Assembly: GCA_947649875.1 (NCBI GenBank)
Contig: CANSTH010000007.1
Location: 1-40,801 of the forward strand
Direction: 5' to 3'
DNA from: an uncultured Parvibacter sp.
Lineage (GTDB): Bacteria > Actinomycetota > Coriobacteriia > Coriobacteriales > Eggerthellaceae
DNA length: 40,801 bases
Below are positions 19,154 to 28,100 of the stretch, piece after piece. The notes beneath the pieces were generated by a model. The model was not told the origin of the DNA. It saw only the letters and a list, made by a program, of their open reading frames with translations, and searched no databases. Both the position numbers and the translations under genes were made by a program. The number at the start of each line of letters is the position of its first letter. Within the stretch, counting starts at the first letter, position 1.

Positions 19154-19234
19154 ACTCTCCTCCTTTTCTCTCTGGCTTTCGCCGGAATTGGAGCAGATTC
19201 TAAAAGGGCGCCTACCCGCCACAAGGCTATAAGC

Positions 19235-19296
19235 TATCGCGATATTAGCCCCGCTTATCGTATGTTTTTGGAGCACCTATCGCGTTTCGTGATAGG
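19235..19296. promoter_or_regulatory. Cluster of palindromic TATCG sites in front of the second molybdo-oxidoreductase operon
   Basis: TATCGCGATA palindrome (19235-19244) and CCTATCGCG-TTT-CGTGATAGG (19276-19296, 8/9 arm match), in the dmsA-like/LysR intergenic gap. Confidence 0.6.
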
Positions 19297-19326
19297 CGTA
19301 TTTCGAAGGCAAATCACGCCTGATAG

Positions 19327-20244
19327 CTATTGTTCCTGCTCATGGAGAAAGTCCAAAACTCGCTGCAGGATAGGGCGCACGCGGTCGGGAAGGTACGCCA
19401 GGTATGCCTCGTTGCGCGCATCGTCCTCATCGATGGGCACGAACACGCGGTCCGAGTTCGTGAAGAAGATGGGATACTTGGAAAACGTCTCATCGATCGC
19501 GAACACCACATCGCTGTTGGCGTCGAACATGCTCAACCCCTGCATGGCCGCATCGCTGTTTGGGGCGCTTTCTATGCCATGCTGATCGAACAAGCGGTTG
19601 AGCCCTTCGTCACACAAAAGCTTCAGCGGGCCGCCCGGGGCCTCGCCGATCGTCATTTGGCGAATGTCCTCCCAGGTAACGGCGGCGCTGTTGGATAGCG
19701 GGCTGTTTTTCGGCACCCAAAGCATTACCCGATTCGACACCAAGCGCGGCAGTCGCTCAAACACCACTCCTTTCTCGATGTCGGAAGGAATAGGCGCATA
19801 GGCCTCCACCACGCAATCCAGATCATGGGAGGTAATGGCATCAAAAGCCGTGGTGTGCTCGCAGGGAATGCGGTTAACCGTCCCTTTCGAATAACACGTG
19901 CGCACGAACTTCCCCAAGAAGCCGTAAGCGTTTTGATGGCAGGCGGACATATCGTACTGATACGCGATGCGCAGCTCGTTGTAGCCCTCTTGAGCCTGGC
20001 GCACCCCCTCCACCAGCTCTTCGAAATCGTCCAAAAACGCGCCCGCCCGCTTTGCCAATTCGCGGCCGCCCGAAGTAAGCGCCAAAGGGGTGGACCGCAC
20101 AAACAGCTGTACCCCCAGGTCGTTTTCGAGCAGGGCAACATGATGGCTCAGCGCCGGTTGCGACAGGTGCAACTGCCGGGCCGATTCCGAAATATTCAGC
20201 GTTTGGGCAACGTGCAGAAATTCCCGAAAGGACTGGATGTTCAT
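19327..20244 (-). CDS. LysR-family transcriptional regulator
   Basis: MNIQSFREFLHVAQTLNISESARQLHLSQPALSHHVALLENDLGVQLFVRST is a classic LysR wHTH; about 300 aa. Confidence 0.92.
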   Translation of the reverse strand: MNIQSFREFLHVAQTLNISESARQLHLSQPALSHHVALLENDLGVQLFVRSTPLALTSGGRELAKRAGAFLDDFEELVEGVRQAQEGYNELRIAYQYDMSACHQNAYGFLGKFVRTCYSKGTVNRIPCEHTTAFDAITSHDLDCVVEAYAPIPSDIEKGVVFERLPRLVSNRVMLWVPKNSPLSNSAAVTWEDIRQMTIGEAPGGPLKLLCDEGLNRLFDQHGIESAPNSDAAMQGLSMFDANSDVVFAIDETFSKYPIFFTNSDRVFVPIDEDDARNEAYLAYLPDRVRPILQRVLDFLHEQEQ

Positions 20245-20315
20245 ACTTCCCCCTTTGAATGTTTCTGGGGATTGTAACAGTTCCGCCAGCTGCCATCCGG
20301 CGGCACGCCCGTCGG

Positions 20316-20354
20316 AAAAGCGCCGGAGCCCGCACATGCGGCGGACCCCGGCGC
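20316..20354 (-). terminator. Rho-independent terminator downstream of the HemW-like gene
   Basis: Minus-strand GGCGCCGGGGTCCGCCGCATGTGCGGGCTCCGGCGCTTTT; closely resembles 14555-14593. Confidence 0.75.
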
Positions 20355-20397
20355 CATACCTGTCAAAGCATCAAATTTTCCCTGCCCCTCTTAGCGT

Positions 20398-21876
20398 TTA
20401 GCCGAAGAGGAGTTCGCGCTCTTCGCCGGTGAGGGCGGCGCGGGCCTGATCGCGCAGGTTGTTCACGCCAATGAAGAACTGGCGCATCATGACCACCATC
20501 AGGTAGCGGCCCTTGGCGGTGAGCGTCAGTTCGTACTCGTTGTCGGTGGCGAAGGCGCCGCAGGCGCGCATGAAGGCCATCTCGGCCGGCAGTCCGCGCT
20601 CGATGGTCACACCGAAATCGCGTTCGAAAGCCTTTTTATCCAGTCGCAACCCGAACAGCTGCATCATGAAACGGTAGCGCATACGTTCCCGCAAACCAAA
20701 AGTGGTCTTCCCCATCATGGACATGCGGCCGCTCTCGATAGCAGCGTTGTAGTCTTTCACCGAGAAGGTGTTCACGAACAGCTGGCTGCCCAGATAGGTG
20801 ATGCCGCCGGAGCCAATGGCCGGATACTCCTCGTAATCCACCACGTACTCGTCGATCATCGGCTGGCTTGCGACAACAGGCATTTCGGGCTGCATGGCAA
20901 CCGGCGCACCGGGCTCCACCAGCGGCAGCACTTCCTGCTGCACGCCCGATTCGGTTACCTTCACGTATTCCCGCCGCTGACCAGCATCGCGCACCTGCAA
21001 GTCGCGAGCCAGCACCGGCCGGCGATTGAACGTCCAGGCACTGCCGAAATTGAACAGCCCCTTTTCCCCTTGCTCGCCTTCGGGGCCGGTGTACACCCCC
21101 GGCACCTCCTCGGTAAGCAGCGAGGTGATGATGTTGTAGAAACGGCCTTCGCGCTCGTAGTCCACCTTGCCCACCGTGCGCGCCAGCGAGCGCTCCACCG
21201 ATGGCGAGGCCATCAGGGGATAGAAGGTAGTTTGACTGGCGCCGGATTTAATCACCATCTCGATGTCACGCACCAGGGAATCTTCTGTCTGCGCCGGGAA
21301 GTTGAATATCATGTCGGCGTTCATGGACACGAAATACGGGCTGGCCTCGCCGATGCGCTCAAGAATCTCCTGTCCACAGCCGTACTTGTCGTAGCGGTCC
21401 ATCTGCTTCAGCAGGTCGTCATCGAAACTCTGCACCCCCACCGACAACCGCTGCACGCGGCCCTTCAGCTTCTCCAGATAGCTGGGAATCAAGTGATTGG
21501 GGTTGGTTTCGCTGGACACCTCTTTGATGGAGAAGTTCTCACGCGCCAGGTCGATGGTCTCGCACAGCTCGTCCAGCAGGATGGTGGGAGTGCCGCCGCC
21601 GATGTACACGCTGTCGAAGTCGTAGCCCAGCTCTTTGAGCATCATCATCTCTTTGCGCATGTTGGCGAAGTAGGGGCGAGCGCGATCCTCGCTGAAGGGA
21701 AAGCGGTTGAACGAGCAGTATGGGCACAACCGCTCACAGAAGGGAACGTGCATGTAGAGCATGTAGTGTTGCCCCGGCTGCGGCGCCGGCATGCGGCTGT
21801 CGGTACACGGGGAAAGCTTCAGGTACTGCTTCGTGGTTTCGCGTACCACCGTCGAGAGCAAGCGCTCGCTCAACAT
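20398..21876 (-). CDS. HemW/coproporphyrinogen III oxidase-like radical SAM protein
   Basis: MHVPFCERLCPYCSFNRFPF (CxxxCxxC), VYIGGGTPTIL, LSVGVQSFDDDLLKQMDR; ATG at 21876. Contains a non-canonical ~60-100 aa insert (GPEGEQGEKG...VVASQPMIDEYVVDYEEY). Confidence 0.85.
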   Translation of the reverse strand: MLSERLLSTVVRETTKQYLKLSPCTDSRMPAPQPGQHYMLYMHVPFCERLCPYCSFNRFPFSEDRARPYFANMRKEMMMLKELGYDFDSVYIGGGTPTILLDELCETIDLARENFSIKEVSSETNPNHLIPSYLEKLKGRVQRLSVGVQSFDDDLLKQMDRYDKYGCGQEILERIGEASPYFVSMNADMIFNFPAQTEDSLVRDIEMVIKSGASQTTFYPLMASPSVERSLARTVGKVDYEREGRFYNIITSLLTEEVPGVYTGPEGEQGEKGLFNFGSAWTFNRRPVLARDLQVRDAGQRREYVKVTESGVQQEVLPLVEPGAPVAMQPEMPVVASQPMIDEYVVDYEEYPAIGSGGITYLGSQLFVNTFSVKDYNAAIESGRMSMMGKTTFGLRERMRYRFMMQLFGLRLDKKAFERDFGVTIERGLPAEMAFMRACGAFATDNEYELTLTAKGRYLMVVMMRQFFIGVNNLRDQARAALTGEERELLFG

Positions 21877-21898
21877 GTTTCGTTTCCTTTCGTTTTGA

Positions 21899-23191
21899 CT
21901 AGTCGGCGCAGCCCAGGTATTCGGCGGCGCGGCGGCCGATGTCGTGGCGATACTGCTTGCCCTCGAAGTTGATGAGGTCGCAAGCCTCATAGGCCAAATT
22001 GCGGGCCTCTTCGAAGGTTTTACCGTGGGCCACCACGTTCAGCACGCGACCGCCGGCGGTAAGCAGCTCGCCATCGGCGTTGCGCACAGTGCCGGCATGG
22101 AACACCACTACGCCATCCAAATCCTCGGCCTCTTCGATGCCCAGGATCACCTTGCCCTTCTCGTAAGAGCCCGGGTAACCCTCGCTGGCAAGCACCACGC
22201 ACACAACCCAGTCGTCGGTCCAGCGCAGGTCGATGTCCTGGGGGCGCCCCTCGGCAACCGCTAGCATGATTTCCGCGAGGTCGGATTCTAGCTGCGGAAG
22301 CACCACCTGAGTTTCCGGATCGCCGAAACGGGCGTTAAATTCCACAATCTTTGGGCCCTCGGGAGTGAGCATGAAACCGCCGTACAACGTGCCGCGGTAG
22401 TCTAGCCCAAAGGGCTCGCGGGCGGTAGCGGCCGCCGCACGGGCCATGATGTCTTCCATGGCAGCCATTTCCTCTTCGGACACAATGGGCACCGGCGAGT
22501 ACACGCCCATGCCACCGGTGTTGGGGCCGGCATCGCCATCGAAGGCACGCTTGTGGTCTTGCGCTGCCACCATGGGATGCGACGTGCCGGCGGTGACGAA
22601 GGAGAGCAGCGAACACTCCGGCCCCGTCATGCACTCCTCGACAACCACGGTGCTGCCGGCTGCACCGAATGCGCCGGCGAAGCAATCGCGCACCGCCTCT
22701 TCGGCGTCTTCCAGGGTTTCCGCAACCACAACGCCTTTACCGGCGGCCAGGCCATCAGCTTTGATCACGATAGGCGCCCCCTGCTGGCGCACGTAAGCCA
22801 GGGCATCCGCTTCGTTGTCGAACACCGCGTAAGCGGCGGTAGGGATGTTGTTGTCCAGCATGAACTGCTTGGAGTAGGCCTTCGAGCCCTCCAGCTGGGC
22901 GCCGTCGGCGTTGGGACCGAACACCGCCACGCCAGCCTCGCGCAGCGCATCGGCCACGCCCGCCACCAGCGGCGCCTCGGGGCCGATGACCACCAGCCCG
23001 ATGTTGCGCTCGCACACAAAGGCCAGCACCGCCGCCGCGTCCATGATGTCCAGGCCGGGCACGTTCTCGGCAATGTCTCCGGTGCCCCCGTTGCCAGGCG
23101 CCGCATACAGCACGTCCACCAGCGGCGACTTCCGCAGCGCCCACGTTATGGCATGCTCGCGGCCGCCACTTCCCAATACCAGTACGTTCAC
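21899..23191 (-). CDS. purD: Phosphoribosylamine--glycine ligase
   Basis: [78 protein letters not shown]. Confidence 0.96.
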   Translation of the reverse strand: MNVLVLGSGGREHAITWALRKSPLVDVLYAAPGNGGTGDIAENVPGLDIMDAAAVLAFVCERNIGLVVIGPEAPLVAGVADALREAGVAVFGPNADGAQLEGSKAYSKQFMLDNNIPTAAYAVFDNEADALAYVRQQGAPIVIKADGLAAGKGVVVAETLEDAEEAVRDCFAGAFGAAGSTVVVEECMTGPECSLLSFVTAGTSHPMVAAQDHKRAFDGDAGPNTGGMGVYSPVPIVSEEEMAAMEDIMARAAAATAREPFGLDYRGTLYGGFMLTPEGPKIVEFNARFGDPETQVVLPQLESDLAEIMLAVAEGRPQDIDLRWTDDWVVCVVLASEGYPGSYEKGKVILGIEEAEDLDGVVVFHAGTVRNADGELLTAGGRVLNVVAHGKTFEEARNLAYEACDLINFEGKQYRHDIGRRAAEYLGCAD

Positions 23192-23293
23192 TATCGTTCC
23201 TTCCTTCAGTGAACCACTACTTGCTCAATCGTAGCCTTCTTGCCGCCTCCCGTGGAGATTGCTCCCCAGCCACGCGCCGCTGCAAGAGGGTCT

Positions 23294-23371
23294 CGTAGGG
23301 CAGAGATTCTATCTCTGCCTAAGCCGCAACTGCGGCTGTTGCCCCGGCAGACATAGAATCTCTGCCCTACG
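23294..23371. repeat. Nested palindromic element, copy A
   Basis: cgtagggcagagattctatctctgcc...ggcagacatagaatctctgccctacg. Confidence 0.85.
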
Positions 23372-23389
23372 AAGGGACATGGGTGAGTC

Positions 23390-24706
23390 TTACTCGCCCC
23401 AGCCACGGAAGATGGTTTGATCGCGGTCGGGGCCCACAGCGATGATGGACATGGGCACGCCGGTGATCTCTTCCAAAAACTCCACGTATTTCTGAGCGTT
23501 TTCCGGCAGCTGGCTGTACTCGGTGCAGCCGGTGATGTCTACGCCCTTCCAGCCGGGCATCTCCACATACACCGGTTTGGCATGGAACAGCACACTCTGC
23601 TGCATGGGGAAATAGTCATAGCGCTCGCCGTCGCATTCGTAGGCCACGCACACCTTCACCGTGTCGAAGGCGGAAAGTACGTCCAGCTTGGTGAGGGCCA
23701 CATCGGTGAGTCCGTTCACCTCGGCGGCGTAACGGCCGATCACGGCGTCGAACCATCCGCAGCGACGCTTGCGGCCGGTGGTCACGCCATACTCGTGGCC
23801 TACCGAGCACAAGGTTTCGCCATCGATAGCATCCTGGCCCACGCCGCCATCTTCGGGGAACTTCAGCTCGGTGGGGAAAGGACCGCCGCCCACGCGGGTG
23901 ACGTAAGCCTTCTCGATGCCCAACACGCGGTCCATGGCCTTGGGGCCCACACCGGTGCCGGTACAAGCACCGCCGGCGCAGCAGGAAGAGGAGGTAACGT
24001 AGGGGTAGGTGCCGTGATCGATGTCCAGCAGCGTTCCCTGCGCTCCCTCAAACAGGATTGACTTGCCCTCGCGGCGCGCCTGGTTCAGTAGCTGGGCGGT
24101 CTCAGCCATAAAGGGCTTCAGGATGCGGGCATAAGGCAGGTACTCGTCGCAAATTTCCGCCACCGTGTAGGTGTGCAGCCCGTAGATCTTCTCCAGAATG
24201 GGATTTTTTTGGGCAAGCACTGCCTCAAGCTTCATGCGAAACACGCGCTCGTCCATGAGGTCTTGAATGCGGATGCCCTTGCGCCCCATCTTGTCTTGAT
24301 AGCAGGGGCCGATGCCGCGCTTGGTGGTGCCAATCTGATTGCTACCCAAGCGCTTCTCATCGGCGCCGTCGAGATCTTTGTGGTAGGGCATGATCACGTG
24401 GGCATCGCAGCTGATTTTCAGCTTGTCGCAGGAAATGCCCTCTGCTTGCAGCATGGCCATTTCCTTCACCAGCACACCGGGGTCCACCACCACGCCATTG
24501 CCGATAACCGGAGTGCAATCCGGATACATAACCCCTGATGGCATAAGGTGTAGTGCCAGCTTTTTGTCGCCATGGATTACGGTGTGGCCGGCGTTGTTGC
24601 CCCCTTGGAAGCGCACCACGAAATCGTAGTCGCGGGCAATGAGGTCGGTTATCTTCCCCTTGCCTTCATCGCCCCATTGGGCGCCTACCAGAACTGTGCT
24701 GGTCAT
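23390..24706 (-). CDS. purA: Adenylosuccinate synthetase
   Basis: MTSTVLVGAQWGDEGKGKITDLIARDYDFVVRFQGGNNAGHT; GTTKRGIGPCYQDK; FEGAQGTLLDIDHGTYPYVTSS. Confidence 0.97.
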   Translation of the reverse strand: MTSTVLVGAQWGDEGKGKITDLIARDYDFVVRFQGGNNAGHTVIHGDKKLALHLMPSGVMYPDCTPVIGNGVVVDPGVLVKEMAMLQAEGISCDKLKISCDAHVIMPYHKDLDGADEKRLGSNQIGTTKRGIGPCYQDKMGRKGIRIQDLMDERVFRMKLEAVLAQKNPILEKIYGLHTYTVAEICDEYLPYARILKPFMAETAQLLNQARREGKSILFEGAQGTLLDIDHGTYPYVTSSSCCAGGACTGTGVGPKAMDRVLGIEKAYVTRVGGGPFPTELKFPEDGGVGQDAIDGETLCSVGHEYGVTTGRKRRCGWFDAVIGRYAAEVNGLTDVALTKLDVLSAFDTVKVCVAYECDGERYDYFPMQQSVLFHAKPVYVEMPGWKGVDITGCTEYSQLPENAQKYVEFLEEITGVPMSIIAVGPDRDQTIFRGWGE

Positions 24707-24824
24707 AGGTGCTTGTCCTTTCGTTTGCGAGGCGCGCAGCCCCGCCCTGCAGATGCATTAGACCGCAGAATTATAGTACAGAAGCCAAGGTAAACGGCCC
24801 GCATTGCCCCGCCATTCGCGCCCC

Positions 24825-24848
24825 TGTCGGGGGACGGGGATGATGGCA
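24825..24848 (-). repeat. Copy of the TGCCATCA(c/t)CCCCGTCCCC(c/t)GACA repeat
   Basis: tgtcgggggacggggatgatggca, reverse complement of the 33446 and 40671 units. Confidence 0.75.
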
Positions 24849-24885
24849 GGCGCCACCCTCTCTCTCCGACAGGAGTACCCGCAAA

Positions 24886-24940
24886 CTGCAATTATTTGTT
24901 ACAGTTTGTGCCAGAATCTGTAATTATCTGTGACAGATTG
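24886..24940 (+). promoter_or_regulatory. Two 23-bp direct repeats at 32-bp spacing with internal CTGTgACAG palindrome, upstream of the methyltransferase
   Basis: ctgcaattatttgttacagtttg (24886-24908) and ctgtaattatctgtgacagattg (24918-24940), 19/23; second contains perfect ATCTGT-G-ACAGAT. Confidence 0.6.
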
Positions 24941-24959
24941 AAGCGAAAGAGGCCAAAGC

Positions 24960-25691
24960 GTGCATTCAGGAGAAACGTCCAGCTTCCAAAACATCGATAT
25001 AGCGCAAATCGCGGCCGCTTGGGAGCGGCAGGCGGCGCCTGGGGGGTTTGAGGCGCGGTGCCGGTTGGTGCTGCCGGGCGAGAGTCTGACAGGCGCACGC
25101 ATTTTGGACGTGAGGTGCCGCAACGGGAAGGGCTGCTTCAAGCTGAGCGACGTAGTGGGCGCCAAAGGCCTGGTGGTGGGCGTGGACTGGGAGGTCGCGC
25201 ACTTGGAAAAGGCACGGGACGGCATTGTGAAAGCGCTGGAACGCAGTGGACTTTCGGAGAGCAACCTGGCCTTCGAGCTTGCTTATCCGGAAGCGCTGCA
25301 GACGGTGGTTGAGAAGTATGGACGATTCAACTACGTGTTCCTCAACAGCGTGGTGAACCTTTCCCCGTGCCCTGAGCTGGCATTGCGCCAGTGCCACGAT
25401 GTCCTCGTTCCCGGCGGAAAGCTGATACTGGACACGCTTGCAGCCCCCAACGTTTCGCGGGATGTGGCCCGGGCCGAGGGGCTGAAGCTGGGCAACGTTG
25501 TACAGGCGGCGCCTTCGCGCCAAACGCTGGAAGGCTGGCTTGAAGCTGCAGGATTCGCATCTTGGGCCATCGACGAAGGCGAGCTTGTCCACCCCTCCGC
25601 CGGCTGGGGCGTCAACCACCCTATGCCCTTCTGCCCCGACGACCCCGCCCTAGAGGAAATCCGCTCCGTCCTCGTAATCGCAGTGGCGTAA
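24960..25691 (+). CDS. SAM-dependent class I methyltransferase
   Basis: GARILDVRCRNGKGCFKLSDVVGAKGLVVGVDWE...LRQCHDVLVPGGKLILDTL; GTG start. Confidence 0.8.
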   Translation: MHSGETSSFQNIDIAQIAAAWERQAAPGGFEARCRLVLPGESLTGARILDVRCRNGKGCFKLSDVVGAKGLVVGVDWEVAHLEKARDGIVKALERSGLSESNLAFELAYPEALQTVVEKYGRFNYVFLNSVVNLSPCPELALRQCHDVLVPGGKLILDTLAAPNVSRDVARAEGLKLGNVVQAAPSRQTLEGWLEAAGFASWAIDEGELVHPSAGWGVNHPMPFCPDDPALEEIRSVLVIAVA

Positions 25692-25697
25692 GTGCTT

Positions 25698-28100
25698 TCA
25701 TAGTTGCAAGTAGGTGGCGGTGGGGTCGGCGGATTGGAGGGCGGCCACTACTTCTTGGTGGCAAGTCATCACGATCACCTGGCGATGGCGGGCCAGCTCG
25801 GCCAGCGCCTTCGCCGCACCATCGCGACGCTTCGCATCGAAATTCACCAGGATATCGTCCGCCAGCACCGGCATCGATGCCCCCACATTGTCGGCCACAA
25901 TCAATAGCGCGATGCGCATGGCCAGGTACAACTGCTGACAGGTGCCCAGCGAAAGCTGCAGCACGCTGCAGGTTTGCAGAAGATCATTCGTCACCTGCAA
26001 ATCGCCTTCCGACGTAGGGCTTACCGACGTCCACCGGCCATCGGTCATAAGCGCAAGGAAGCGGCCGGCCATGCGGTACACCTCCGGCTGGCTCTTCGAT
26101 TCCCAGCGGGTAATGGCCCCTTCCAGCAAACGACGCGCTAGCAGAAGTCGGGCAAACTCGCGGTTGGAGTCTTTGATGCGCGTCTCCACCTCTTGCAGCT
26201 GCAACTTCAACTGGTCGAAATCATGAGCACGACGCCCTTGGGCCAACACTTCCTTCAACGAACCGTACTGGGCGTTCAGCGAATTGGCGGTTTCCTGCAG
26301 CCCCTCGCGATTGGCTAACCGCCGGGCCAGCTCTTCCCGCATCTCCTCCAGCGGCATGCCCGGCGCCACATCAGACCGCTTCCGCAAATCGGCTGCCTCC
26401 CGCGCCAGTTGAATGGCACGCCGGTCCAAATCGGAAATGCGTGCCACTGCCGCCTTACGGGTTTGCATATCCAACGACATCTCCGAGCGCACCTGCCGCG
26501 CCTCATCCAGAAGCGAAAGGGCCCCACTCAGGCTGCCTCCCGCCTCGGCCAGCCCCGCCTCGTCCAGCTGAAGGACAATCTCCTCTTCTACATCCCGCTC
26601 TGCGGCACGACACGATTCCAGCTTCTTCTGGTCCTGTACCATCACCCAGCGAGCATCCTCCAGTTTCGCGGCCAAATCCACCCCCGGACTGGGACGCAAA
26701 ATGAGGACGAAGGCAGCCACCGACATAATGAGGGCAAATGCCACCAAAGCCACCCCTAACGCCATAAGTGTGAGGCCGTGGGCGGAATAACCCCTCATCA
26801 GCAGCGCAACGCCGCAAAGCAAAATAAGAGCCGGAAGGGCAACGGTCAAAACGCTGCGCAGCAGCTTTTGGCGCTCGGCCCGGCGAAAGCGGCCTGAGTC
26901 ACTGTTGGAGGCCGTGTCCGCAAACGCCCCCGATTGAGAACCAGCTTTGGAGCCCCCGAAAGCACCATTGCCTGCACCCTCGTCCGCCCTGGAGCCAAAG
27001 GGCGTGGCATGAGGGGTCGCTGCAACGCCAAAGCCTGCGGCCGTTCGCTCGCCCCCCTGGCTGCCTCCCCTCGCTGCGTCTACACCCAGCGATTCCGCCA
27101 ACGCATCGTAGGCGGCCTTCGAGGCAGAAAGATGGTCGCGGGCCATATCGGTAGACTGGGCCAGCCGCTGCCGTTTCGACTGCAGCCGTGCCACCATTTC
27201 CCTCATCTGCCGTTCCTCGGTTGCGGAAATATGGGCCAGCGTACACCCAATCGAAGCCTCTTTCTCCTGATAGGCGCACACCGCTGCCATCCGTTCGACC
27301 TCTAGCTGGGCCCGTTCGCTGACAATGGCTTCCTGCTGGGCCTCCACCCGTTCAAGCGACGCCACGGCTGCGGTAAGCGAATCCACCTGCTGGTTTAAAT
27401 CGGCTAGCCGCGCAGCCAAGTCCTGACGCTGAGGCTGAAGTTCGCGTAGCTGTCGCTCTTGGTCGCATAACCGTTCCGCCTCTTCAGACGCTTGCTGCAC
27501 CTGCGCCCGCAGCTGCGCCCGCTGCTCGCCTAACCGTACCAGCGAATGATCGCAGGCGGCGCTGCGAGAGGTATATTCCGCAATGCGCTCGTTTACCTGG
27601 CGCAACGCCACTGCGGGGCTAGCCCCCGTGCCAGAGCCGGCAGTGAGCAGCTTGGCAGTAATGTCTGGCGTGCTTCGCAGGGATCTCAGCTCATCGCTGT
27701 TCAGGGCAAATATCGTGCGGAAGGTTTCCTTGTCGATATCGGCAACCAGAGCCTCATCCCCTTGCAGTCCGTCCGCGTTGCGCTTGCGGGACAGCTCTAC
27801 CAGCGGGGGTTCCTCTTCGCCCGGCGCTACCCGGGCGGCAAACAGCAAGCTGCCGGTTCGTTCGCCATCTTCCGGCTTGTAGGTGTTCCTGCGGCCGCGC
27901 GCTTCCTCCCAGCCGAACAGCACGCCCCCCACAAAGGCGGAAAGAGTACTTTTACCGGCCTCGTTGGGGCCAAACACAATGTTGAGGCCGGGCCCGAACG
28001 GCCCTACCACTTTGCGGGCCACGGCGCCAAAGCGCACCATGGATGCGTACTTCAGGTAAGGAGCGCGGGAAAGGGCATCGGAGAGAAGCGGCGTGCTCAT
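25698..28100 (-). CDS. YhaN-like AAA/SbcC-like ATPase with a central TM hairpin
   Basis: LNIVFGPNEAGKSTLSAFVGGVLFG Walker A; coiled-coil; TM segments VLTVALPALILLCGVALLM and ALVAFALIMSVAAFVLIL; C-terminal LSLGTCQQLYLAMRIALLI..PVLADDILVNFD. Confidence 0.85.
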   Translation of the reverse strand: MSTPLLSDALSRAPYLKYASMVRFGAVARKVVGPFGPGLNIVFGPNEAGKSTLSAFVGGVLFGWEEARGRRNTYKPEDGERTGSLLFAARVAPGEEEPPLVELSRKRNADGLQGDEALVADIDKETFRTIFALNSDELRSLRSTPDITAKLLTAGSGTGASPAVALRQVNERIAEYTSRSAACDHSLVRLGEQRAQLRAQVQQASEEAERLCDQERQLRELQPQRQDLAARLADLNQQVDSLTAAVASLERVEAQQEAIVSERAQLEVERMAAVCAYQEKEASIGCTLAHISATEERQMREMVARLQSKRQRLAQSTDMARDHLSASKAAYDALAESLGVDAARGGSQGGERTAAGFGVAATPHATPFGSRADEGAGNGAFGGSKAGSQSGAFADTASNSDSGRFRRAERQKLLRSVLTVALPALILLCGVALLMRGYSAHGLTLMALGVALVAFALIMSVAAFVLILRPSPGVDLAAKLEDARWVMVQDQKKLESCRAAERDVEEEIVLQLDEAGLAEAGGSLSGALSLLDEARQVRSEMSLDMQTRKAAVARISDLDRRAIQLAREAADLRKRSDVAPGMPLEEMREELARRLANREGLQETANSLNAQYGSLKEVLAQGRRAHDFDQLKLQLQEVETRIKDSNREFARLLLARRLLEGAITRWESKSQPEVYRMAGRFLALMTDGRWTSVSPTSEGDLQVTNDLLQTCSVLQLSLGTCQQLYLAMRIALLIVADNVGASMPVLADDILVNFDAKRRDGAAKALAELARHRQVIVMTCHQEVVAALQSADPTATYLQL

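Noticed and set aside
16634-19585. 526-aa and 455-aa plus-strand ORFs antisense to the catalytic subunit
   Set aside because: No domain-like sequence, complete overlap with a clear molybdopterin oxidoreductase and LysR end.
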